Origin: Capsaspora owczarzaki ATCC 30864
Lineage: Eukaryota; Opisthokonta; Filasterea
DNA: 64,000 bases
Reading direction: 5' to 3'
NCBI RefSeq assembly: GCF_000151315.2
Contig: NW_011887293.1
Location: 1,903,700-1,967,699 of the forward strand
Of this stretch, positions 1-10,596 are shown one piece after another. Within the stretch, counting starts at the first letter, position 1, and the number at the start of each line of letters is the position of its first letter. The position numbers were made by a program, and so were the translations under genes. Under the pieces are notes generated by a model. That model was not told the origin of the DNA and did no database searches. It saw nothing but the letters and a program-made list of their open reading frames with translations.

Positions 1-3000
1 TCCGATAGCAGCCTGTGGATGCACACATGCCGAAAAAAAAAAACAAAAAAAAAAAAAAGGGAAGAAAAGTTTAGAAAACTCCTTCCCGAGTCGCCGCTCC
101 AAAAACAACAAGTCTCTTGTCTCTGCATACACTCAATCGAGTAGTCTTGCTCTCTTGCATGCCAGAACGGAACATGGCACGGAAGTACTCCGCGCGGGCG
201 GCAAGAATCGACTTGTGGGCGAAAAACACTTCACCGTGAACGACAAACGACACGTCGAAAAAGTAGGCGCCAGTCATGCCTTGGAAGAAGTTGGACATGT
301 CGAGATCAAGCGAGCCCTGTCAATGTCAAAAGCAAAAAAAAATTCCCCCATATGCATGTCAGAAATGATGCCACAACGTCATGAGAAGAATACTCTGCCC
401 TCGTCATACCTCGGGAGAATCAACCGGGCTCAGCTTCTGTTCGCGCTGCTGTGGCATTTGCTGGCGTCGAACAATCTCCACCAAAAGACCTTGCTCGAGT
501 TGCTCGAGCTCGGGCGAGCCAACAATCTCGGAATAGTTGCCTTCACGCACGATGAAGTTGAGACAGTCGGATTTGAGGTTGCCAAGCTTGAGCGCAGACA
601 CAATTCGGAGCACCGAGAGTACGTTCTTGACAGTGACGGCGGCCAGGATGAGCAGCTCGCAGAGCTTTTCGAGCCGAGCCAGGTTGAACTGAATGGCGAG
701 TTCGTACGCATGCGTAATCATTTCAATGTTGATGGCACCGAGGTTGGAGTTGTACTCGACGTGCGATATGGTGTCGCTGTAAATGAAGGCAATCACGAGC
801 TCGAAGGCCGCAAAGTTGGCGTTCGGAAAGTGCAGTTCGAGCACTGGCGCCGTCGCATAGTCAGTCGGCGGGCTTTCGTCTACCAGCGTGTCGAGAGCAG
901 CTAGTTGCCGACTAGGCGCGTGAGCGTCGCTGCGAGCGCCTTTGGTCTGTTCCACGTCTTGCGCGACAGTTGGATACAGCGTTTGGTATCCTTGAGTTGG
1001 TGCTGCGCCACCGCCGCTGCTGCCGCTGCTGCTGCTGCTGCTGTCGGAAGCCGTTGTCGCCGTTGCGCCTTTGGTGGCATGGACGACAGAGTTGTACAAT
1101 GAAGTTGGACCGCGTTTGCGAAGAATGAGCTCGCGAAGGTACTTGGAGCGGGCGGCAACCATCGCGACATGCGCGCGGATGGATTTCTGCTCTGGACCAA
1201 TCTTGAAGACCAGATCCGTGAGCTCGCCGGACTGGTAAAACCGCGCATAATCGCTGTGCAGCGAGCAGCTGGGAATGACTGCGAGCTGGAAGCGGAAGAG
1301 GTCGGTTGACTTGATGTTTTGCGAGAAATCGACCGTGCCGCCAAAAACAAACATGCCGCTATCGACAACAGCACAGGCGTGGAAGCATCGCCCGGTGGGA
1401 ATCTGAGAGTTGCCATGAGGCTCCACCGCGCGCCAAATGTCTGCCTGAAGGTCATACGCCATCACGTCACCGGGCAAGGCGTTATCGGCCGATCCACCGA
1501 AAATGTACAGATGATTGCCGAACGCCACCATTGTGTGACCAAAGCGCCGGGGCGGCGGAGGATCGCCGCCGTCAATCATGTGGCGATGGGTCAGTTTGGT
1601 CCACCGGCCTGTGGAGAACTCAAACTCGAACAAGTCGTTGGACGTCTTGGCTCCAGAGTGGCCCGAAAAGACAAACATGCTGTCCGAGGCCACGGCCATG
1701 GGAAAGTTGCAGCAGGTGGGAGGATGGTTGCCACTCTGACTGACCTCCTGCCATTCGTGGGTTGGCGCTGCCGACCCGGGCGTCGCCGGCGTGGTGGACT
1801 CTTCGGGCGACAAGCGGATGCGCCACATGTCGTTCAAGCGCGCCTTGCCATCATAGCCAGCAAAAATGTACAGGTAGTCGCCATACACACACGCACTGTG
1901 CGCCGACCGAGCAACAGGGCGGGCACCCACCGTGCTCCACTCTTGCCAGCTGTTCAGATCGAATCGGTACTCGAACAAATCGTTGCGGTTTTCCAAGTTG
2001 GTGTTGGAGTACAGGTCGCCCGTGTATCCTCCAAACACAAACATGCTATTCCCAAACACGACCGCAGAGTGGTGGTAGCGAGGGGACGGCGACTTGCCTT
2101 CCACGCTCATCTACAAGGGGCCCAAAAGCGGAATTGAGCACGAAATTTGGAGGCACTGGTGCACCACCAATGCTGCACTTTATGCCGCGCAATTACCTTT
2201 GACCAAACGCCCTTTTCAATATCGAATCTCAGCAGATCATTGAGCATTTTGTGTCTGTTTCCCCAAGCAGGCATTCGATCAGACATGAACATTAGCGATA
2301 CGTTTGCCTTTCGGAATCAAGGCTCCAGCAACACCGCAGATTGATTCATCCAATAGGCAGCAATAGTGGAGCATCATCCAACAAATAGTCGCAGTCGTGG
2401 CCCAAGCCGAATCCACGCCAACAATGACCAACAATGACGGTCCGAGCCAAGCTCGAAATAGACACGAGTCTTGCCAAATTTGATCCAACTTCAACAACTC
2501 ACCCGTCGTCGCCGCCAAATGCAAAGAGGCTGTTTCCATGCGCGACCATGGTGTGCTTGCTCCGACTACATATTGACAGAGCCAAGTCCAAGTTAGCGGC
2601 GGATTGAGAGGAAGAATAGAGTGAGTGAAGCACATTCAATCACTGGGCCAAATTGTCAGCCAACCGAGCCTAGCGGATTCACCTTGGGGCCATGGTGCAG
2701 CCTGCCATGCGCTTCCAGCGATACATGGGCTCGGCACGGAAGTCCAGCGAGAGATCGGCGCCACTGGAGACAAAGCAAAGCCACACAGAGGCAGAAAAAG
2801 GGGTGGGGTTTGAATCAGTGACGTTCGATGACGCGAACAGCACAGCGTGCGTGGTCCAAAGTGTGTGTGCCGGACAACAAACAGCGGCAACAACATGGCG
2901 GCAATGGTGGGCAGATTGGAGGTGCGGGGCCGAGGGGCAAAACAAAACGTGGGGGGGGGGGAAGGTCGTTACCCGCCAGCGGACTCGGTTCGGGCGCGAA

Positions 3001-3016
3001 AGGGCGGCAGAGCCAT
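1..3016 (-). CDS. LZTR1: LZTR1-like Kelch-BTB-BACK protein, 3' end cut by window edge
   Basis: In animals LZTR1 is a substrate adaptor for cullin-3 ubiquitin ligase that turns over RAS-family GTPases. Exons by phase-matched joining: 3016-2973, 2763-2683, 2565-2503, 2254-2197, 2110-410, 316-131 and 12-1, continuing off the left edge. The protein starts MALPPFRARTE. A short lead-in is followed by Kelch repeats with the animal spacing (RYHHSAVVFGNSMFVFGGYTG; SAHSACVYGDYLYIFAGYDG; RRFGHTMVAFGNHLYIFGG), then a first BTB-BACK split by a Ser/Gly-rich insert near 1010-1060, and the start of a second BTB (VSFVVHGEVFFAHKSILAAR) in exon 316-131. The order Kelch, BTB-BACK, BTB is specific to LZTR1. The short first exon is chosen because its donor phase fits and no other ATG joins in frame; it is the least certain part. 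The rest of the second BTB and its BACK lie outside the window. Confidence 0.9.
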
Positions 3017-3395
3017 TGTTGCTTGTTTGAGACTGCCCCCATCCATCTCCAATAAAAGGGAATACCTTGAGCAAATAATAACGACCCAATTACCCCGTCT
3101 GGGGATGCTGGGCAAGGACACACAACATTGGAAAGGGAGGGCAGACTCGGGGTTGGTTGCAAAATAAGTGTTTGTTTTGTAATGTACAAGATAAATTACT
3201 AAGGCACGGGCATTAACAAGGCGTATGTCTAGCACACTCCCATGGATGGGGAGGGTTAAGCATACGAAAGGTGATCTGGTTGACGCAACGAGAGGCAGCC
3301 TCTTTTCGAACGCGCCACAGACAGGTCTGTCGAAGAGCGGCAACTGTCGCTTTTTGACTATGGAAGCGGGCAAGACACCGGTATGGAGTAACGCA
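2774..3395. other. LZTR1 first intron and 5' flank; no other gene seen
   Basis: Apart from the 44-base proposed LZTR1 first exon (3016-2973), this stretch holds the LZTR1 first intron and the space up to the stop codon of the next minus-strand gene at 3396. It contains a run of ten or more G near 2951 and purine-rich sequence. The open frames on both strands are Cys/Trp/Arg-rich and show no recognisable domain. Confidence 0.5.
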
Positions 3396-4306
3396 CTAGT
3401 CGTCTGCGGACAGCATCACTTGCTCCGTATCGGACAGGCTTGGGCGGTTTCCCAATGCAGCTGCTGCTTTGGTGAGGCGCTCAAGTTGAGCCATCGTGTC
3501 CTTCGGGTCGAGCGCAAGACCGACTCGCTGTTGGGAGCGAGCAGCAACCGCGACGGGGGAGTGTTCGTCGAGCTGCTTGTTGTCCGGACGAGCGGCATGA
3601 GCTGCTGCGTTGGGAGCAGCAGGAACGGCGGCAACAGCGGCGGCGAGTGCAGCTTGCGCGCGTTGTGCCTTCTGTTGGAAGACTTGTTTCCGCTCGTCTT
3701 CGAATCGCCGAGGCGGGTGTTGTGCCTCGAGGGGGCGGTGACCGACGACAATCTTGTCTTCAGCAGCAGCGGCGGCAGCAGGGTTGACGACACTTCGCCG
3801 CTGCTGCTGCTGCTGTTGCTGTTGTTCTTCATGAATACTCATCGGTTGTTGGAGATGGTTGGCGTGTGTCGGAGCGTCAACGTTGTTCCGCTGAAGCAGC
3901 ATGTCGAGGCTCTCGTGGGAGGGCGGTTGAATCCGCACGCCCACCGCGTCATTGTCTGCAAACGAAGGCGGCACGCTCAGCAGGTAGAGCAGGTAGAGCG
4001 ACACTGCCAGTGGGACTGCAGCTGCACATGCGCGCACTACAGTGGCAAGAAAACCGAAGAGAATGAAGGTGAGTGAATGAAGGTGAGTGAAGGGAAGAAG
4101 GGGAAAAAAACGGAACAAAAAGGAAAAAAAAAGATGGAGGGTTTGAAATTTTGTTCCTTTGGGGTTTGGAGGTCGTTGAAGGGACTCAGACGACAGAGAG
4201 AGAGAGAGGGAGAGGTGCATGACTCGCAAGGGGTAGACACCATGGGTAAGAAGTCGGGAGGCAGGCTTGGAAGCAGCGTCTTACAAAGCAGTCGCACAAG
4301 TTGCAT
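3396..4306 (-). CDS. Predicted single-pass membrane protein, Ala/Gln-rich, unknown function
   Basis: I do not recognise this gene. Two exons, 4306-4285 and 4036-3396, join in phase 1 across a T-rich intron to give about 220 residues starting MQLVRLLLRACAAAV. Residues about 10-32 form one hydrophobic segment (PLAVSLYLLYLLSVPPSF), either a signal anchor or an uncleaved signal sequence. A soluble tail follows with a Gln run (about eight), an Ala run, a charged helical stretch (RRFEDERKQVFQQKAQRAQ) and an acidic end (LSADD). The long open frame running through the intron to about 4229 would instead give a Ser/Leu/Phe-rich start that reads like polypyrimidine tract, so I prefer the spliced form. 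The layout resembles small organelle or Golgi membrane assembly factors, but nothing identifies a family. Confidence 0.55.
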
Positions 4307-5694
4307 TGCTCAATGGAGAAACTAAAAGAAAACGTTGGTTGAGTGTGGACTGAGTTTTCGCAGAGTACAACTTCCAGATCTTGATAGTAAACCGATCGAG
4401 ACAAACACATGCAAGCTGGTAACGATGAAATTGGAATTGAAAGGGGAGGGGGGTTGGAAGAGGACGCGTTTATTGTTCCACGAAACCGAAATCAGCAGAA
4501 CGCAGCTATCTCTGAACTTACCATGTGAAGCATATCAGAAAGCAGCATCAGCGTCGAAAGTCTGTCTACATGCAAGCAGAGAAGGCCAAGTGAGACAAGA
4601 CGCAAGCTTCAAGAGATCGACAAAGAAAAGGAGAAAAAAGAATGAAAAGGGAGCAGTGCCTTCAGTAGGAACAATGTACAGTTTAAAATGGATGCCCCAC
4701 CATTTGGTGTCGGCTGATCGCCTATTTTTCCCTTGCGACCACGTTGTCATCATTGGCAGCTCATGACAGAAGAAAGAAAAAAGGAAAGAAGAAAGAAGAA
4801 AGAAGAAACGGAACAGAGGAGCAAAGTGAAGAAAAAAAAACCCAAAACCGAAGGATGCTTACCAGTGCGATCCAAGGGGCAAAGGGGCCACCTTCGACAC
4901 TGCGATGCAAGCCATCAGAGCTTGCTGCATTGCTCATCGGCAAAAGGCTTCAGGCGGACGCGGGGGCCTGATCAGAAGAGTGAGATTCTCGGGTCGATTC
5001 TCAACGGCTTGATGCTTTTTTTCGATGGCAGTTGGATTGCAGTGCCTTGCAATGCCAGATCAGTACCAAGCCATCGTTGTATCTCCATTCGAGGCAATGC
5101 ACGACATCGAAGCGCGGACGAGACTAGAACAAAGCAGAAGAGAAACCAAAATAAAAAGTGGGTGAGCACATGGCGAGCACATGGCGAACCACAAGTAAAG
5201 CCAACATTCAAAAAGCAAAAGAACAAAGACAGGAAAGGCTCAGTAGCATGTCCCTCGGTCAGAGGGGAGCTATATCACGCGGAGCACAGACAGTGCCAAG
5301 ACACTCTGGGCGGAGCAGCGAGAGGCGGAAGAGAACCCGAAGGAAACTCCGGCAGAATGGAAAAGACTTCCACGTCCGCCTGTGCCTACCCGCCGCCCAC
5401 ATCCAGAGCCAGCACTGCCGCGCGTGCCCCTGCAAACTCATTTGACGCGCATGAATATTTATACATTGACTCATCAGCGCTCTCCGTCGGTATTGTGTTC
5501 AAAGTCGAGACAGAAGAAGAAGCAGAAAACAAAGAAGAAAAAAAAAAAAAAAAACAAAAACAAATCATACGAAACTCACATTCAAAGCAATAAAAGACTG
5601 TCAAAATCCGCAAAATCCAAATCAGGATTTTGTCACTTTTTTTTTTTGGCAGATTCTGAGTTCTTTGGGAATTTTCTTACTTGCTCTTCGAAAA
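4307..5694. other. 1.4 kb divergent intergenic region; no gene seen
   Basis: Lies between the start of the minus-strand membrane protein and the plus-strand BAR protein, so it probably holds both promoters. It has AG-rich (GAAAGAAG) and poly-A stretches, a TATA-like element (TATTTATACA) near 5456-5465, and a T-run ending in ggcag at about 5652 that could be the 3' end of a 5'-UTR intron of the BAR gene. The long Lys/Arg-rich open frame here is low-complexity translation and not a credible gene. Confidence 0.5.
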
Positions 5695-8600
5695 ATGGGA
5701 GACCGTCAGCCACCCATCCCGGCGCCCAAGCCTGCCAATCTCAAGCACCACCTCTCCAAGCGAGCGCAGCAGTTGCAACAGCTCGTCGCAGAGAAAATGC
5801 TCGATCGAACCAAGACCAGCCTGGACGTGGACGCCAGCACCCAGGTGAGCGACAAACCAAAAAAGGGGGGGGGGTTGTGGCATTGAGTGGGCAAAGAGGA
5901 CAAAAGAAGCAAAGTCTGAAAGAGGGGCGACGATGACGAACTGGAAAAAACAAAACTCAAAACTTGGGCAAGGAGGAAACGAAAAATTCTTAGCAAAACA
6001 CAGTACAAAACAAACCGACTGCAGCCCTCGCCCTGCATCAGTGCATCTGCGTTCCAACAAGTACCCCAAGCAGCAATAGGATACACCCAGTGTGGTGAAG
6101 TGCAAGCGTTGGTTAGGATGGGGATGGACGACCGAACAACAAAGTCGAATCGCAGGGTGACTGACACTTTTTTTTTGGTTTCCAAAAACATGAACGCTGC
6201 TCAGAAACTGGATGCTGCGCGCGGTGCACTGGACGAAATGGTCCGAGCTGCGGCCAGAGAGACCGACTTGACCAAGCCGTTGCAGACATACGCGCAGTCG
6301 TTGCCGCTAGAGTCGACGCTCGCTCAGATGCTGCTGCTCGTCGCAGAGTCCCAGGCCGAGCTCGAGCGCGCTCACGAGGATTTTCGCGTCACCAACAACT
6401 CGAGCTTTATTGACCGACAGCGCACCCAAATTCGCCTTGCCCAGGAGCTGGTAGAGGCGCATGCGCAGCTCGATCGCGACCGGTTGTACTATGACGCGAA
6501 AAAGAACGCGTTGCAGACAACGCCGCCGGGCAAGCAGCAGGACCGACGCAGTGCCAAGGTCACGGCGCTCCGCGCCCAGCTCGACGAGCGTGTGCAGCGC
6601 TACAACAACCAAGCAGTGACCTACTTGCAGGGCCTCGAAGTGGACCAGATGCAGGGGCTGCTCGCGCTCCTCACCAACCAGCACTCATACCACCAGCGAG
6701 CGACGCTTGCGACCGAGGCTGCCATCCGAAAACTGGTGCTCGGCTCGCGCATGTCGTCGACGTTGAATTCCGACACTCCCACCATCCAGTCGATTCTGGG
6801 CGACCAAAGGCGCGTGCCCGTCTCGCCGCTGTGCAAAGGGGTTGCTGTCATTTCGCACGCCCGCCTCAATCCTCAAGATCTCGCGTTTGAGAGGGGCCAG
6901 ACCGTGTTTATTCTGCGGGCAGGTGAGGGATTGTTCGTGCATGTGTTTGATTCGATGAGCGATTGACGTGCTGAAGAGTCCTCTCGTTGACGCGGTTGTT
7001 GTTTGCATAGATCTGCCCAACTCTACTGCTGAAGGCATGACGGTGGACGGGCGCATTGGTGTCTTCCCTTTCGACTGCGTCAATGTTCACGGCAAGGCGG
7101 TTTCGCCGTCGAGCGCACAGCTGCCGCCGCTGCCTGCATACCGGCCCATGCAAGATCTGAGCGAAACCTTCCATCATTCGCACGGAAAGCACCAATCGGG
7201 TGCTACTCTGGCAGTGCCGGTGGGATACAGCGCATCCACTTCATCCAATTCGTCAACCGGCAGTGGCGTAGAGCCTTCAGCACCGCCAGCTGAAGTGTAT
7301 GCGGCACAAACGCCTTACAGCAACCAGGGCACAGTGGAGCCGTCCTATTCCACCCCGTCTTCCCAGCCGCAGTCGACCACGCAGCAGCGGCGACCGTCTG
7401 CCAGCTTGCTCGTGCCTCCGACTTGCCCAGCACCAGCTCCCCCGCCGGGGTCCGCTGCTGCTGCTTCTTCTTCTTCGTCTTCTTCTGTTCCTGCCCCAAC
7501 TCCTGCTGCCTCGACGACGGGCATTTCTCCAGAAGCCAAGCCACACCGTCCGCCCCGGCAGCCTGGACAAGGCATGGCACCGGTTGCTGCACAAGCTGCA
7601 CCGCCGCGTCCGACTGCGCCAAAGCCGGTGACTCAAACGTCCGCCACCAGCGTTGCACCCGCGTCATCGTCGTCTGTGCCGGCACCAAACCCATTCCTGA
7701 CACAAGAAGCGGCAGAGCGTCAAAGGCAACACATCGACATGCGGATTCTCGGTACAAAGCAGGGTGTCGAGTCATCCAAAATCAACCCCTTCCTGACCGA
7801 TGCAGAGCTCATGCAGCTCGAAGGCAACGCACGGCAGCAACCCGTGCCGCGCACCCAGCAAGCGGCCACCAGTGCATCGCCAGTTGCTGCCGCTCGGCCT
7901 CCTGCAGGAGCGCAGCGCCGAGCACCGCCCCCGCCACCTCTGTCCACTCTGCTAGAAACGCCTGCTGCTTCCCGTACCGACGCACCTGTGGCAAGCCATA
8001 AACCTGTGCCAGCCCGCCCTTCGCAAGCGGCCATTGCGGCTGCGTTTGACGCGTACGGACCCACGCCTGCCAGCAAGATGCCCTCAACGAGTTACTTGGA
8101 CATTGGTGCAGCCGACCAGCAGGCAAACAAGGCGGCAGCCGACCCGCTTACCTCCATGATTGATGTACGTGGGGTGGGGTAGAGTGTAGCTTGTGCAGTG
8201 TTATTTCGCGCCGGTTTGTCACCTTAACTTGGCCACGCATTTTTTTTTGTTTTTTGCAGTCCGTCCTTGCTAGTCTCCGACAGAGCATCTCCGAGCTGGA
8301 TCGAGCCGCTGCTGCACCACCCAATTTGCTTGCGGCTGTGTTTAGCGAGCGCCTGAAAGACGAGCGTGGGAATCTCGTGTGCAAGGTGATTGACCAGGCC
8401 GACCGCGTTGTGACGCTCTGCGAGGGCCTTGTGAGCCATGTAGCAGCCGCGGTCAAAACGGCACCTGGGGCTCTCGACAGCTCCAACGATGCGCTCATTT
8501 CGAGCGTCTACATGACCAAAAACTACACCACAAACATGCTTGTCGACCTTCGGGAGCTATTGGCGACCGTGGGTGGCACGACCGAGCGCCAGCAAATTGT

Positions 8601-8826
8601 GCAGTGCATTCGCGCACTCGTTGAGAATGTCATGGGAGTGGTACAGTCTGTTCGTCAGGTGCATGTCCGCAGTTCCGAGGCCGCGACCGCTTTGCAACGC
8701 GAAATTGCCCAGAAGCACAGCACACGCCTTCGCGACGCTGTTGCCGGACTCATGGACGCCCTGTGCAATGCTCCTCCTCCGTCCCCGACCATTTCTCAAA
8801 AGCGGCGAGTCTCTCGCGAAGAGTGA
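5695..8826 (+). CDS. BAR domain-SH3 scaffold with Pro-rich linker and two NPF motifs
   Basis: Probable endocytic or membrane-curvature scaffold. Exons 5695-5844, 6205-6922, 7011-8164 and 8260-8826 join in frame to give about 862 residues. Residues about 1-240 are a charged, heptad-like helical bundle typical of a BAR domain (starts MGDRQPPIPAPKPANLKHH, then long amphipathic helices). An SH3 domain covers about 263-322 (VAVISHARLNPQDLAF, ending GRIGVFPFDCVNV), split by a phase-1 intron. Next comes a Pro/Ser/Ala-rich linker with two NPF tripeptides (PNPFLT near 514, INPFLT near 547), which are EH-domain ligands. The last 190 residues are helical and unrecognised. BAR plus SH3 is the amphiphysin/endophilin/nadrin theme; the NPF motifs predict binding to Eps15/intersectin-like partners. 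I cannot assign an exact orthologue. Confidence 0.75.
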
Positions 8827-8997
8827 TAGCCTTTTGTTGGATTGTCTTGGGCTGTAACAACGATTTTTGTAAAGTCCTGCATGAATACTTTTTAGTTCCA
8901 GAGTTCCCATCCCCAGCAATTCTCGTGTCACTCATGATCAACACAAAACAAACCTCAGTGATTTTGTTTACGCCTCCGAAAAAAAAGAGTCAAAGGT

Positions 8998-9041
8998 CAG
9001 TCTCAGTTTGTCTCAATCTCAGTCTCAGTTTGTCTCAATCT
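8998..9041. repeat. Tandem 22-bp duplication in the leader of the Zn2Cys6 gene
   Basis: Two perfect back-to-back copies of a 22-base unit (begins cagtctcagt, ends ctcaatct) lie at 8998-9019 and 9020-9041. They end 18 bases before the ATG at 9060, so they sit in the 5' UTR or core promoter. Confidence 0.9.
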
Positions 9042-9059
9042 CACAACGTTAGCAGCCGC

Positions 9060-9816
9060 ATGTCGTCGTCTTCGCCACCAAGCACGCCTGCTCGCTTGGG
9101 CCAGCTCGGTGCAACGCTCTACACATGCGAGACGTGCCATCGGCGGAAGGTTCGGTGCGACCGACAGGCCCCATGTGGCAACTGCATCCGAATGGTAAAA
9201 CGTCAATGCGCGCGCAAAGTTGAGCCAAAGGCTCCCATCGTCACAGGACGATCTCGACTCACTCCCGTTGTTTGTCATCGATTCGCACGGGTTTTGATTG
9301 GAGCAGGGAATGTCGGCGACGTGCGTTGCGCGATCACACACGCCCCGTCGCGTCCCGCTGCGCCTCCACAACGACGTTCGAGAGCGGCAGCTGAGCGAGC
9401 CGGTCGAGATAGAAGGTCTCCCAACCCCAAGTCCGGTGAGAATATGCACACAAGAACAAGACAACGCCGAGAGCAGTTGGAAACATGACACCACCAGGAG
9501 GCGGGGGAGCATGGGGACGAATTGCTTGTCACTGACCATCGTGTAACCATTTGGATGCAGGCACTCGTGTTTGAGATTGCGCGCCGAATTCACCAGGTCG
9601 AGCAATTGGACAAGGAGATTGCGTGGGACGATTCCGAGGAGCAGCCGTTCAATCCGGAGCGATATCGGGCAGTGCTAGTGAATGAGGACACGCTCTTAGA
9701 CGACGAGCTGCTCTCCGATCGCGAGTCAAAGCACGAAGAGTCTGATCACTCTACATCCCAAGAGAGCACGAAAAGCAATGAAGACAGCAATGCTGAAGAA
9801 GATGGTGGCACTCAGA

Positions 9817-9850
<34 letters not shown>

Positions 9851-10470
9851 CGACGACGAGGACGAAGACGAGGACGACGAGGACGAGGGCGACGCTGAAA
9901 TTGACGACAGCGATGATGCTGATGAGCAGACCAGCCGTCGTGCAACACGCAAGGCGCAGAGTCAGAGCCGCGCATCTCAATCCTCAGCAGCTATTGGGAC
10001 CCCGAGGGTGTCTCCGCGCAGGCAGCAGGCTGAGGCGACGACGGCGACTGGGCGAACGCTGCACGGCAACAAACGGGCTCGAAGCGAATCGTCAGGCTCA
10101 ACTTCATCGGACAGCGACGACTACGACACTGCCTCATCTAGCGATGATGACAATCGTGGCGATGATAACACTGGCGATGCTGCGTCGAATCAGGACCGAG
10201 CTCGCTCGCTCACGTCGCGTCCACGACGTGTGACTGTTGAGCGACTTTCCCATCGAGAGCGTGTTCGCCGACGAGACCAGGCCATGCTGGGATTCCGTCG
10301 CTCGGCACACGTTGCCATAGGTATGTGGGTTGGTTTTTGGAGTGTTGCAGGTGGTTTGTGCGTTGGTAGCAATTGATTGACTGTTTGCTTGTTATTGTGT
10401 TGTTTGCGCAGGGTTTTGTGTGCAGGAGCAAATTCGGCAACTCGTGCACTCCATCGCAGATTACATGTGA
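9060..10470 (+). CDS. Zn2Cys6 binuclear-cluster transcription factor with acidic tract
   Basis: Probable DNA-binding transcription regulator. The N terminus has a fungal-type zinc binuclear cluster: TCETCHRRKVRCDRQAPC then GNCIRMVKRQC, spacing C-x2-C-x6-C-x5-C-x2-C-x6-C. Later exons are 9307-9435, 9561-10320 and 10412-10470, joined in phase. They add a helical segment (ALVFEIARRIHQVEQLDKEI), a long Asp/Glu run encoded by a GAT/GAC repeat near 9819-9890, Ser/Arg-rich stretches, and a C-terminal helix ending HSIADYM. The donor of exon 1 is unresolved: gtaaaa at 9195 would remove the last canonical Cys and use a later one at spacing 8, while gttgag or gtcaca downstream would keep VKRQC. All are phase 0. 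The predicted protein is about 360 residues or slightly longer. Confidence 0.7.
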
Positions 10471-10596
10471 CATTCGTCTGCTTGTTATGACCTTTTTTGT
10501 GTTTGTGTGTGTGTGTGTGTTTGTAGTTAATATCAATACTTTTTGAATCGCTGTTTGTGGAACCAGTCGTTTCGTCTGTGGTGTTTCATTGTTAAA

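Noticed and set aside
155-904. Long plus-strand open frame opposite the LZTR1 exon
   Set aside because: It is the antisense shadow of the LZTR1 BTB region; the minus strand matches a known protein family in detail.
4733-5593. 286-codon Lys/Arg-rich open frame
   Set aside because: It translates AG-rich and poly-A low-complexity sequence, with no domain, and lies in a divergent intergenic region.
8204-8212. TTTCGC-type E2F half site in BAR gene intron 3
   Set aside because: Only a half match (TTTCGCGCC), in a gene with no S-phase link; at the level expected by chance.
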